Made by a program: the position numbers and the translations under genes. From the NCBI GenBank assembly GCA_013112575.1, contig JABFGG010000004.1, forward strand, positions 248,001 through 312,000: a stretch of 64,000 bases of DNA. Reading direction: 5' to 3'. This stretch comes from Chloroflexota bacterium. GTDB lineage: Bacteria > Chloroflexota > Anaerolineae > Anaerolineales > UBA11579. This document shows, one piece after another, positions 25,643 through 33,694 of this stretch (its first letter is position 1; each line of letters opens with the position of its first letter). Under the pieces are notes generated by a model. It had not been told where the DNA came from. It saw nothing but the letters and a program-made list of their open reading frames with translations, and ran no database searches.

Positions 25643-25959
25643 ACACCACCAAACAGGCTGACGTCTTCCAAGCCATCGCCTCGCCCCTGCGTCGCGACAT
25701 ACTGCACAAACTGGCCCTCTCCGGCGACCAGTCCATTACGACCATCAGCGAGGACTTTGCCGTCTCGCGGCAGGCCGTCACCCGCCATTTGAGCGTGCTG
25801 GCGGATGCGGGCGTGGTGCAGATACACAAACAGGGCCGCGAGCAGATCTGCGCGCTGCATGCGGACGCGCTGGTGCAGGTGGCTGAGTGGGTCTCGTTCT
25901 ATCGCCAGTTCTGGGATCGCAAGCTGGATGCCATTGGGGATGTGTTGGATGGGGAGTGA
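25639..25959 (+). CDS. ArsR-family transcriptional regulator
   Basis: A 106-residue winged-helix repressor (DVFQAIASPLRRDILHKLALSG, recognition helix VSRQAVTRHLSVL). The CxC metal-binding motif of SmtB/ArsR metal sensors is absent; there is one cysteine near the C-terminus, so a metal-independent signal is likely, as in SdpR-like members. It probably binds the ATGCAACA-ATAA-TGTTGCAT palindrome at the operon promoter and represses its own unit. Confidence 0.88.
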   Translation: MNTTKQADVFQAIASPLRRDILHKLALSGDQSITTISEDFAVSRQAVTRHLSVLADAGVVQIHKQGREQICALHADALVQVAEWVSFYRQFWDRKLDAIGDVLDGE

Positions 25960-26060
25960 CACACTTTTTGGATTTCTGGCTGAACATCTCCTCCACAGCT
26001 GAAATGGTCAAGTTTGCTATCCACACGGGTTTGACGAGGGCGTGACTCGCTCTCCTAAAC

Positions 26061-26088
26061 AAAAAGGCGGCCATAAGGCCGCCTTTTT
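26061..26088. terminator. Bidirectional terminator
   Basis: AAAAAGGCGGCC-ATAA-GGCCGCCTTTTT, a perfect 12-bp stem between the convergent ArsR and pucC-like genes. Confidence 0.92.
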
Positions 26089-26111
26089 AAAAACTACTTT
26101 ATAGTTCCTAT

Positions 26112-27446
26112 CTAGCCTGTCGCGCCTTCCGCGGCCAATTGGATTTCGCCCTGCGCCTCCACCTGGGCGCGTGACTCTCTCACGTTCAGGCGAGTCGTCA
26201 AATACAGCGCGATCAGCAGCATCAAGATCTCAATGGCAAAAACCACGGAATAGGAAATAAAGGCATTGCCATTGGTCACTGATTGCATGATGTCTACGAC
26301 CGCACCGCCCATGACACTACCCAATGCGCGTCCCAGTAGGTTGGCAAAGCCCCACACCCCCATCAACAAACCGGCGCGGATCTCTGTAGTGAAGCTGACC
26401 ACCCCGGCGAGCATACCCGCTCCCGCCAGGCCGGTGCCCAGGCCCATGGCCAGCACCAGGTTGTTGAACATGGCTGCATTGCCGCTGGCCCCTGAGGCGA
26501 TGACACCGATAAAGACCAAAATGCTAGTGATCATACCTGTACGCATGAGGGTCATGTAGCCCAGCCAGCGCAGCAGGATGATGCCTGACAGCAGCATGGA
26601 GATCATCACACCGACACCCCAGAATGCAGTTAGACGGGTGGTGTCGCCCACCGACATGTTGAGGGTCAGCGCTCCATAGGGCTCCAGCAAAACGTCCTGG
26701 GCCAGTGTACCGATAAAGGTAAACAAGACCAGCACAAAGAACAGGCGCACCTGGCGGTCACCGACAACCACCTCGCGCATCACCTGCGTAAAGGGCAGTT
26801 TGCGAGCTTTTTCGGCCGTGGCGTTGAGGTCTTCCTTGCGCGGCTCGTTAGCCAGGGCAGCGAAGATGGACAGCAACAGCACGATGGTGGCCACCGCGAT
26901 GGTGACCATCAGCAGGCGGGCAGGCTCAAAGTTCTCTAATGCACTGCCCAGGCCACCCGCTCCGGCCACCAAACCCAGCAGGGTCGCCACTTCGTACAGT
27001 GTGATGGCGCGCTGGCGGGCCTTCTCGTCGAATTTTTCCGTGAGCAAGGCCTGGAAGGTGTTATGACCCAGGTTGCGGCCAAAGCCAAAGAGCACAAAGG
27101 CTACCAACAAACCGAGGATCAGGCTCCCACTGCTGGGTTGGCCGTGGACCATGAGGGCCACGGCCATGATGGCACCCAGGCCAGTGACCAAAGCCCCCAG
27201 GATGATGTAGGGTTCACGGCGTTTGCCAAAAATAGGGAAGCCATCCGAGCGATAGCCCAGCCAAACACGGATGGGCGAAACAAGCAGGGGGATGGCGAAA
27301 AAGATGCCGACCATGGTGGCGGCAAAGCCCAACTCGGCGATCATGATGCGGTTGAGTGTGCCGCCAATGAGCGCGCCCGTGAGGCCGTAGCCAATAGGGA
27401 ACAGCGCCAGGCGTAGGACGTTGATGATGCGAAGGGTGGTTTTCAT
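26112..27446 (-). CDS. PucC/BCH2-family MFS protein
   Basis: A 444-residue membrane protein with about 12 helices. The block IRVWLGYRSDGFPIFGKRREPYI is the signature of the PucC/LhaA family, known from bacteriochlorophyll and light-harvesting assembly. No photosynthesis gene is in the window. The start codon overlaps the hemY stop (ATGA), so it belongs to the heme operon hemH-hemY-pucC. A role in moving or handling a porphyrin or heme is suggested by this context but not shown. The end faces a bidirectional terminator. Confidence 0.85.
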   Translation of the reverse strand: MKTTLRIINVLRLALFPIGYGLTGALIGGTLNRIMIAELGFAATMVGIFFAIPLLVSPIRVWLGYRSDGFPIFGKRREPYIILGALVTGLGAIMAVALMVHGQPSSGSLILGLLVAFVLFGFGRNLGHNTFQALLTEKFDEKARQRAITLYEVATLLGLVAGAGGLGSALENFEPARLLMVTIAVATIVLLLSIFAALANEPRKEDLNATAEKARKLPFTQVMREVVVGDRQVRLFFVLVLFTFIGTLAQDVLLEPYGALTLNMSVGDTTRLTAFWGVGVMISMLLSGIILLRWLGYMTLMRTGMITSILVFIGVIASGASGNAAMFNNLVLAMGLGTGLAGAGMLAGVVSFTTEIRAGLLMGVWGFANLLGRALGSVMGGAVVDIMQSVTNGNAFISYSVVFAIEILMLLIALYLTTRLNVRESRAQVEAQGEIQLAAEGATG

Positions 27447-28867
27447 ACAAGTAGCTCCTCGTGTTGCAGGGATTTGAGAAAATGCAGTGCTTTGGTAGCC
27501 GTGTCACGCCCCTGGCGGATGCAATCGGGCACGCCGATGCCGCGATACGAACTGCCCGTGACATACAGACCGGATGGCAGGACCTCCTCGATCTCTGCCA
27601 CCTTATTCAAGTGCCCCACCTCAGCCTGAGGGAAGCTATCCAGCCACTGGAAAGGCCAGGTCGCGACGGGTTCGGCTTCAATATTCAACAGTTCAGCCAA
27701 CTCGCCCTGCACCTGTGTACAAAGCTCATCTTGATTCAGTTCCACCAAATGGGGCGCGGTGCCCCCAAAAAAGACGCGCAGCAGTACGTAGCCCTGTGGG
27801 GCACGTTGCGGCATTTTGGCGGTGGTAAAGGTGACGGCGTCGATGAGGCGTTCTTCGCGGCGGGGGATCATCAGGCCGTTGATCTTTAGATCTGGGGGCA
27901 GGTCGCTCTGTCTATAGGCCAGCGTGATGGTGCCGATGTTTTTATGGGGAATTTCTTGGAGGAGTCTGGTGGCATCAGGGGCCGCCTTAGCCAGCAGTTT
28001 GGTGCTGGCATTAGCCGGGGAGGCGAGGATAACGGCGTCGGCTTGCAAGGGTTCTCCTTCAGCCAAGACTACTTCATAGCCTGTATCTGTGGTTTGTATA
28101 TCCTGAACCTCAGTACCTGAATACAAATCGGCATCCAACTGCTCGACAAGCGTATCGATCAGCACCTGGGCACCATTTGCAAGGGTAACAAAACGCGGTG
28201 GTTTCTCAGTGCCATTGGTTTTGTTCTTGCGAGCGGCACGCATGCGGCGAAAAGCAGCCTTAAAGAGGCTGCCCGCCTCGGCTTCCATCTCACGCATGAT
28301 GGGCGAGGTGGTCAGGATGCTCTGTTTTTCGGGGTCGGTGTTGTAGATACCGGCCAGGATGGGACCGACCATTTTACGGCTGGCTTCGTAACCCAGGCGG
28401 CGGCCGGCAAACTCGGCCAGTGATTCGTCGAGGTCATCCTCTTTGGGCGAGATAAAAGGCTCTGCCAGCAGACGGGCTTTGCCGCGCAGGGACATGAGCG
28501 ATGAGGTCAAAAATGCGATGGGGGAGAGAGGCACGCGTACAGGTTTCCCGCCATCCAGCACGAACATGTTGCGAGTTTCACTGCCGGGGTCAAAGAGCTT
28601 ATCCTCGATGCCCAGTTCGTGAGCTAAATCCCAGACCTCGGGCTTGCGCGTGACAAAAGACTCCGGGCCGCCATCAATGACGAACTGGCCGCCATTGGGG
28701 CCGGGTGCGGTATGCGTGACAACCTTGCCACCCCAGCGTTTTTCCTTTTCCAGTATAGTGATCTTCAAGTCTGGATGAGCGGTCTGCAATTCCCAGGCGA
28801 CGCTTAAGCCAGTGATGCCACCCCCAATGATGACAACTTGGGTGGGTGGTTTCGTTGTAGTTTGCAT
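27443..28867 (-). CDS. hemY: FAD-dependent protoporphyrinogen/coproporphyrinogen oxidase
   Basis: A 474-residue flavoenzyme that takes six electrons from the porphyrinogen ring. The FAD fingerprint QVVIIGGGITGLSVAWEL is at the N-terminus, GGPESFVTRKPEVWDLAHELG follows, and the end has the second FAD block GLYVTGSSYRGIGVPDCIRQG. From sequence I cannot tell whether the organism uses the protoporphyrin or the coproporphyrin-dependent route (CgoX), although the latter is common in Gram-positive-like phyla. It lies ten bases after hemH and overlaps the pucC-like gene by four bases. Confidence 0.92.
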   Translation of the reverse strand: MQTTTKPPTQVVIIGGGITGLSVAWELQTAHPDLKITILEKEKRWGGKVVTHTAPGPNGGQFVIDGGPESFVTRKPEVWDLAHELGIEDKLFDPGSETRNMFVLDGGKPVRVPLSPIAFLTSSLMSLRGKARLLAEPFISPKEDDLDESLAEFAGRRLGYEASRKMVGPILAGIYNTDPEKQSILTTSPIMREMEAEAGSLFKAAFRRMRAARKNKTNGTEKPPRFVTLANGAQVLIDTLVEQLDADLYSGTEVQDIQTTDTGYEVVLAEGEPLQADAVILASPANASTKLLAKAAPDATRLLQEIPHKNIGTITLAYRQSDLPPDLKINGLMIPRREERLIDAVTFTTAKMPQRAPQGYVLLRVFFGGTAPHLVELNQDELCTQVQGELAELLNIEAEPVATWPFQWLDSFPQAEVGHLNKVAEIEEVLPSGLYVTGSSYRGIGVPDCIRQGRDTATKALHFLKSLQHEELLV

Positions 28868-28877
28868 AGTGGTCTCT

Positions 28878-29873
28878 TCAGTTCTCTAACCAGTCCCCTA
28901 AGTGGTGAATGGCGACATGCGTCAGTGCCTCAATGTGGTCTGCACTGTCATTCAAGGCAGGGATGTATTGGAAAGCCTTCCCGCCTGCCTCGATATAAGT
29001 ATGTTGACCCTCGTTGCCGATCTCGTCGATGGTCTCCAGGCAATCAGCGGCAAAGCCGGGACATAGCACGCTGACGCCTCCGAGGTTACTTTCTCCCAGG
29101 CTTACCAGGGTTTCATCGGTATAAGGTTGCAACCATTCTTCCGGGCCAAAGCGCGATTGGAAAGCGTAGCTCCATTCATCTTCCGAGAGGCCCAGTTCAT
29201 TAGCCAGTAATTCAGAGGTATGGATACACTGCTCCAAATAGGGATCCCCGTTGCGTGTATAACGTTGGGGCACACCGTGATATGAAAAGAGTAGCTTGTT
29301 GCCATTTGTCTTTTCGGTACGGATGAATTGCGCTAAAGCCTCAATGTATTTGGGGTGGTCGTGATAATCATGTACCCAGCGCAGTTCAGGCTGTTTACCC
29401 CATTGATGTATCTCTGCGTGGACAGCGTCAATCGTGGTTTCAGTGGTGGTCTGGCTGTATTGGGGAAACAAGGGCAGCACGAGAATTTGATCGATACCTT
29501 GTTCTTGGAAGCTCTGCAAGGCTGCCTCAATCGAGGGCTGTCCATAACGCATACCAATACGGACTGTCACAGGGATATCCAGCTGGCTGGATAAACTTTG
29601 TTCTAAGCTTGATGCAATGTTTTCTGTGATTTTCAGAAGTGGGGAGCCATCTTCCGTCCAGATGCGCTGGTACATATGAGCCGACTTCCTGGGGCGCACC
29701 CTGAGGATGATCCCGTGCAGCAGGGGCAGCCAGAACCAGCGCGGGTAGTCGATCACTTTTTTGTCGGCGAGGAACTCGGCGAGGAAATTGCGTAAGGCGT
29801 GGGGGGTTGGGGCATCGGGGGTACCCACGTTGGTGACAAGTACCCCTATCGGCGTTGTAGATTGGTGAGCCAA
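28878..29873 (-). CDS. hemH: Ferrochelatase
   Basis: Inserts Fe2+ into the porphyrin, the last or next-to-last step of heme synthesis. The 331-residue protein opens with IGVLVTNVGTPDAPTPHALRNFL and has the active-site FSYHGVPQRYTRNGDPY histidine and the later ProGlu-containing C-terminal half (VLCPGFAADCLETIDEI). The first codon is TTG with GGAG eight bases upstream; no ATG fits better. It is the first gene of the heme operon. The possible promoter region 29874-30027 is AT-rich and holds nothing else I can support. Confidence 0.94.
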   Translation of the reverse strand: MAHQSTTPIGVLVTNVGTPDAPTPHALRNFLAEFLADKKVIDYPRWFWLPLLHGIILRVRPRKSAHMYQRIWTEDGSPLLKITENIASSLEQSLSSQLDIPVTVRIGMRYGQPSIEAALQSFQEQGIDQILVLPLFPQYSQTTTETTIDAVHAEIHQWGKQPELRWVHDYHDHPKYIEALAQFIRTEKTNGNKLLFSYHGVPQRYTRNGDPYLEQCIHTSELLANELGLSEDEWSYAFQSRFGPEEWLQPYTDETLVSLGESNLGGVSVLCPGFAADCLETIDEIGNEGQHTYIEAGGKAFQYIPALNDSADHIEALTHVAIHHLGDWLEN

Positions 29874-30027
29874 AACGTCACTCCAATAATGAAGATTTCG
29901 CTCTCAGTGTATGCGCGCTAAATTGGACTGTATATATAGGTTTTGGTACATTCCCACCTGGCAAATGTCATTACATATTCGGGACAAGAATTGTCTTATT
30001 CAGGCCATTTGTCCCCTTGTCTGATTT

Positions 30028-30398
30028 CTAAAATTCCTCTACCTCAATGAGTTCCTGGAATAAGATCCAGTTGCCCTTACGGTTATCAATGTCTTTCGGG
30101 GCGCGGTCATAATAAAGTTCAAATATCTGACCGTTATCTGTTTGCACACGGAAATAAAAACGTCCCACACCCCATGAGCCCCTGCGAGCTGCTTTACGCA
30201 GGTTGGCCGGTTTCATCGTGTGTTGCATCGAGCCTCGGCGAGAATAATCGCGCCACTGCTCTAAGAGTCTCAAAAAGCGATACGCGTCGCCCCGCCAGAC
30301 GAAACCGTTCGGGCAGGGCGGCTTCTTTTCCAGCGGGGGGGCTTATCGAATTGTATTTCTATGGGTTCGGCAATGAAGCCTTTTGATTTGAATGGCAC
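30028..30398 (-). pseudogene. Small DUF6504-like protein, frameshifted at a C run
   Basis: The intact-looking part (30028-30273, 81 residues) ends GRFYFRVQTDNGQIFELYYD and RKGNWILFQEL. Its frame continues upstream as EKKPPCPNGFVWRGDAYRF until it breaks at a run of seven C (plus-strand G, 30335-30341). In the other frame upstream of this run lies MPFKSKGFIAEPIEIQFDKPP. Joined by one additional C these make a single protein of about 123 residues. The GTG start at 30398 has an extended -10 (TGG-TAGACT) six bases upstream. The family resemblance to DUF6504 is from memory. Either a homopolymer sequencing slip or a real frameshift. Confidence 0.6.
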
Positions 30399-30404
30399 AC
30401 AGGG

Positions 30405-30413
30405 AGTCTACCA
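30405..30413 (-). promoter_or_regulatory. Extended -10 of a leaderless GTG gene
   Basis: On the minus strand TGG-TAGACT stands 6 bases before the GTG at 30398. Confidence 0.5.
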
Positions 30414-30422
30414 GACCAGGTA

Positions 30423-31139
30423 TTACCAGATTCCTGGAATTAGCCTGTAGCGGGTTTGTTGTGTAAATTCTTTATAGCCTGCAAGCTCAGTTTGCAAAGT
30501 GCGGTCTTCAAGGGCTGTACGCAGCACAAAGAGGGCGGCCATCAGAATTCCGGGTAGCAAAGCCCACCAGGAATCCAGGAAAAGCGGCGCCCCCAGACCG
30601 AAGAACAGTGTGGCAGTGTACATAGGGTGGCGTACATATTGGTAAGGGCCGCTGGTCGCCACTTGCTGCGATCTGTCATCCTGAATGCGCACCACCCCCG
30701 AGGCGTAGGGGTTGTTCTTCAGTGCCCATAGCGGGAGGAGGTAAGCAGGGATAATCAAGATAAATCCCAGCCAGAGGGCCCAATCGGGCAATAGGGTCCA
30801 ACTGTAGCGGTGATCCAATCCGGCCACAAGGTACAGGCCGATGAGCAAGAGGAAATACAGCCGTAAAATCAGGCCGTCCCAACTTTTCTGGTCTTCTTTT
30901 TGTAATGAAGTGGCGCGTTCTTCTAATAGTTCAGGGGCATTGCGCAGACCCCAGGGAATGAAGAAAGCGTAATAGAGGGCGTAAAGACCCAGAATGATCC
31001 AGGGCTGCGGCCAGGCCAGGTCGCCAGAGGGGATAAAAAGACTGCCACCGGTTATCAGTACGATACCTAGAACGTTGCGTAAACCTTTCCTGAGGATCAA
31101 GTCCTTGTCGACAGTGGTTGCTTGTTGTGTTGTGTTCAT
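30423..31139 (-). CDS. Isoprenylcysteine carboxyl methyltransferase-like protein (copy 2)
   Basis: A 238-residue membrane protein with about five helices. The C-terminal half has the SAM-binding signature of the ICMT/PEMT superfamily: SGPYQYVRHPMYTATLF, then LEDRTLQTELAGYKEFTQQTRYRLIPGIW. The bacterial members methylate unknown lipids or act as NnrU-like proteins. It is a tandem paralogue of the next gene upstream (31221-31946), about 80 bases away and preceded by AAAGGAG, so the two are probably one unit. Confidence 0.82.
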   Translation of the reverse strand: MNTTQQATTVDKDLILRKGLRNVLGIVLITGGSLFIPSGDLAWPQPWIILGLYALYYAFFIPWGLRNAPELLEERATSLQKEDQKSWDGLILRLYFLLLIGLYLVAGLDHRYSWTLLPDWALWLGFILIIPAYLLPLWALKNNPYASGVVRIQDDRSQQVATSGPYQYVRHPMYTATLFFGLGAPLFLDSWWALLPGILMAALFVLRTALEDRTLQTELAGYKEFTQQTRYRLIPGIW

Positions 31140-31220
31140 AGGTTGCTCCTTTAAAAAGCTCTAATCCCATCTTCGCTCCGGGTATGTAGCTTATCAATCC
31201 AGGTTTCTATGATGTTCGTG

Positions 31221-31946
31221 TTACCAGACTCCCGGAATTAGACGGTAGCGGACGGTTTGCGCGTAAGCCTGGTACCCATCCAATTCTTCCTGTAGAGTGC
31301 GGTCTTCCAACGCAGTGCGGATAATAAACACCAGGATGGATAAGACGACTGGGATATACATCCACCAGGACCCCAGAATGAGAGGCGTTGCCATAGAACC
31401 CAGCATCATGCTGGTGTACATGGGGTGGCGGACATAGCGGTAAGGCCCTGTCGATGCAACGGTGTGCCCACGCTCTGTTTGCACGGCAACCTTTTGGGAA
31501 AGGAAATCATTGTGCATCATGGTCCAGATGATGATGATGTAGGCAAACACGGCCACGGGAATAGCAGCGAGGTGCAGCCAGAGCGGCATGCTGGACCAGC
31601 CAAAACGACCGGCATCCAGGCCCGCCAGGATCATGCTTGCCAATGTGAGGGACGTGAAGATGCGCACGATGATTTTGTCCCAACCTTTTTGATCTTCTGG
31701 GGTGCGGCCACGCTCGTTGACTACCTCGGGATTGGTGCGCAAGATAACCACGGCATTAACCACTAATACAGCGGTGTAGATGCCAAGATAAACCCAGGCC
31801 CATATCCAGGTCAGACGGCCTGCAGATGCAAACAATAAGACACCATAGAGGAAAATAACGGCAAAGACGGTGATAATGCGTTTGACGCCATCCTTGTTCA
31901 GGGTGGCTTTTTGGGTTTGGGCAGGGATGTTCGTTTGTGTGGTCAT
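31221..31946 (-). CDS. Isoprenylcysteine carboxyl methyltransferase-like protein (copy 1)
   Basis: A 241-residue paralogue of the downstream gene, with the same signatures (STGPYRYVRHPMYTSMML and LEDRTLQEELDGYQAYAQTVRYRLIPGVW). Both share the helix pattern and the ending, so a local duplication is clear. The substrate is unknown. It is transcribed from a strong promoter (TTGACA, 18 bases, TAAACT) overlapped by TTTAG/CTAAA palindromes and has GGAGGT before the ATG. Confidence 0.82.
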   Translation of the reverse strand: MTTQTNIPAQTQKATLNKDGVKRIITVFAVIFLYGVLLFASAGRLTWIWAWVYLGIYTAVLVVNAVVILRTNPEVVNERGRTPEDQKGWDKIIVRIFTSLTLASMILAGLDAGRFGWSSMPLWLHLAAIPVAVFAYIIIIWTMMHNDFLSQKVAVQTERGHTVASTGPYRYVRHPMYTSMMLGSMATPLILGSWWMYIPVVLSILVFIIRTALEDRTLQEELDGYQAYAQTVRYRLIPGVW

Positions 31947-31998
31947 AACGACCTCCAGTCTAGCTTCAATAAGCCAAATAATTTAATTTGCCGAAAAA

Positions 31999-32018
31999 CT
32001 AAATTAGTTTAGACTAAA
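31999..32018. promoter_or_regulatory. Overlapping TTTAG/CTAAA palindromes
   Basis: CTAAATTAGTTTAG (31999-32012) and TTTAG-A-CTAAA (32008-32018) overlap each other and the -10 box of the methyltransferase operon. They look like a repressor operator; no regulator gene is adjacent. Confidence 0.6.
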
Positions 32019-32035
32019 TATGTAACACTTGTCAA
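32006..32035 (-). promoter_or_regulatory. Promoter of the tandem methyltransferase operon
   Basis: On the minus strand TTGACA (32035-32030), an 18-base spacer and TAAACT (32011-32006). Confidence 0.75.
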
Positions 32036-32060
32036 GGGACATTTGTCCCCAAGGCCAATT

Positions 32061-32080
32061 AGGCGAAGCACGCTTCGCCT
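32061..32080. repeat. GC-rich hairpin repeat
   Basis: AGGCGAAGC-AC-GCTTCGCCT, 9-bp perfect stem. The core is identical to the copy at 58752. Confidence 0.75.
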
Positions 32081-32115
32081 ATGCATTCATGTAATTGGAA
32101 ATAAACAGCAGGATA

Positions 32116-33264
32116 TTATGCTAGTAGATGTTTGTAGAACTCTTCTGCTTTGTGCATGACCGCCCCATACTCGGCGCGTTCCCGAACGAGTGCCAGGTTC
32201 TTGGTCTGTGCTACCTGTCTTAGTGCGTCATCCTGCAAGCCTCTGACGATGGTGGCTGCCAGGGCCTGGGGATCACCGGGATCGACCAACAAACCATTGT
32301 CACCATCTTTGATCCACTCACGCAGCGAAGCGATATCGCCCGCCACGGGGAAACAGCCGCAAGCCATGCCTTCCAGCAGGGTGTTGGGCGTGCCGTCGTG
32401 CTCGCTGGGCGAAACAGCTACCCTGGCCCCACGGAACAATTCAGCCATCTCAGCACGGCTGACCTTGGGAAGCATTTCCACTGCATCGCCGATGCCCAAA
32501 GCCATCACTAGGTTTTCCGCCTCTGGCTCGCCCTGCATGGTAGGGCACACAAAACGCGCCTCTGGGACTTGTTTGAGTACTAACGGGATAGCTTTAAAAA
32601 AGGTGTCGTTGCGTACGTAGGCACGCAGGCCGCGCGGGTTGATGATGGTGGGGCCTGGTGATTTATCAGGAGGATAAAATATATCCAGTTGGATGCCGCC
32701 TGCCCCAGGCAACACGATGCCCGGTTTTGTGGATTCAAAGCCCCAGTCGCTGGCTAATAGTAAATCCCGTTCTGTATCGCTGTGTAAGGCATCTGCGCGA
32801 TTCAGCGCGCGGCGTGTAGCCTGGCGCATCCAGGGGGTGGAGCGGGCATGCAGGGTGAAGTCATTGCCCCACACCGAGATCAGCAATGGGGCCTTCGGAT
32901 TGGCGGTGGCGGCTAGCATGCCCTCGTAAGGAATGCGCATAGCGTGCACCAACTCTGGCTGCACATCATCAAAAACTGCTTGTAAAGTCTCTGCTGCACC
33001 GGGGAGGGTCATTGGTCCCAGCCATTGGCGGATGCGTGTGCGTAAGCCGGTAGGAATCAGGTTGCGAATGCCGGCATTGCCTTGCTGAACACCGTCCCTG
33101 GCCCCACTGAAGGCAACGGGAGTGACGTGCAAAGAAGCCAGTTCGAGTTCGGGCTGGCAGGAAAAGGTGGAGGCCAGGTGCACCTCGTGCCCACTTTCCA
33201 CGAAATAACGCATCCAGTTCAGCGCGATGGGAGAGCGCCCATCGGCCACAAAGAGTAAACGCAT
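32116..33264 (-). CDS. Glycosyltransferase family 4 protein
   Basis: A 382-residue GT-B glycosyltransferase. The C-terminal nucleotide-sugar domain shows the GT4 pattern RGARVAVSPSEHDGTPNTLLEGMACG, with the catalytic-region E-x7-E, and the N-terminus has a Rossmann strand (MRLLFVADGRSP). Donor and acceptor sugars are not predictable. It is the last gene of a five-gene minus-strand operon; its ATG directly abuts the stop codon of the preceding small gene. Confidence 0.85.
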   Translation of the reverse strand: MRLLFVADGRSPIALNWMRYFVESGHEVHLASTFSCQPELELASLHVTPVAFSGARDGVQQGNAGIRNLIPTGLRTRIRQWLGPMTLPGAAETLQAVFDDVQPELVHAMRIPYEGMLAATANPKAPLLISVWGNDFTLHARSTPWMRQATRRALNRADALHSDTERDLLLASDWGFESTKPGIVLPGAGGIQLDIFYPPDKSPGPTIINPRGLRAYVRNDTFFKAIPLVLKQVPEARFVCPTMQGEPEAENLVMALGIGDAVEMLPKVSRAEMAELFRGARVAVSPSEHDGTPNTLLEGMACGCFPVAGDIASLREWIKDGDNGLLVDPGDPQALAATIVRGLQDDALRQVAQTKNLALVRERAEYGAVMHKAEEFYKHLLA

Positions 33265-33681
33265 TTATCCGTTGAGGAGTTTGTCCAGGAAGCCGCCCAG
33301 CCCTTTGTTCTCTTGCAGCTTGGCGTTGGGGAAGGTTTGGGCTAGTTGGATCTCGTCATTGGCATTGAGTTGGGGGATCTCAAGGCGGATGCGTTGGCCG
33401 CGGTCGTTCTCTACACGCAGCAGGGTCCATTCGCCCTCGACGGCGCGTTTGACCACGATATTCTTGACGGCGTGGTTGGGCATCAGGATGCAGGTGTCGC
33501 CATCTTCTACCACCACACGTTTGTTGGTCACGGCCACACGGCGCAGGACTGTGTGGGTGGCTTCGCCTTCACGTCCAGGGTCCTGGGCATCGACGAACAA
33601 TTTGCTGTTCTCCGTACTGATGGCAGGGCCGAAAACTACTTCTTCATTGTCTTCAAACTTGGCTTTACGAAATCCGTGCAT
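33265..33681 (-). CDS. Small beta-rich protein of unknown function
   Basis: A 138-residue soluble protein that I do not recognise. The predicted strands (EVVFGPAIS, HTVLRRVAVTNKRVVVEDG, KNIVVKRAVEGEWTLLRVEN, RIRLEIPQL) with the phrase TNKRVVVEDG resemble bacterial PH-like domains, in which that kind of strand pair is typical. It lacks a signal peptide. It is embedded between glycosyltransferase genes and has a strong GAGGAGGT site, so it is probably well expressed. The ATG nine bases downstream of the first possible GTG is chosen for the spacing to that site. Confidence 0.6.
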   Translation of the reverse strand: MHGFRKAKFEDNEEVVFGPAISTENSKLFVDAQDPGREGEATHTVLRRVAVTNKRVVVEDGDTCILMPNHAVKNIVVKRAVEGEWTLLRVENDRGQRIRLEIPQLNANDEIQLAQTFPNAKLQENKGLGGFLDKLLNG

Positions 33682-33694
33682 ATTGACCACCTCC

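Noticed and set aside
26112-27446. PucC-family gene as evidence for phototrophy
   Set aside because: No bch, puf, csm or carotenoid genes are in the window, and the context is heme synthesis.
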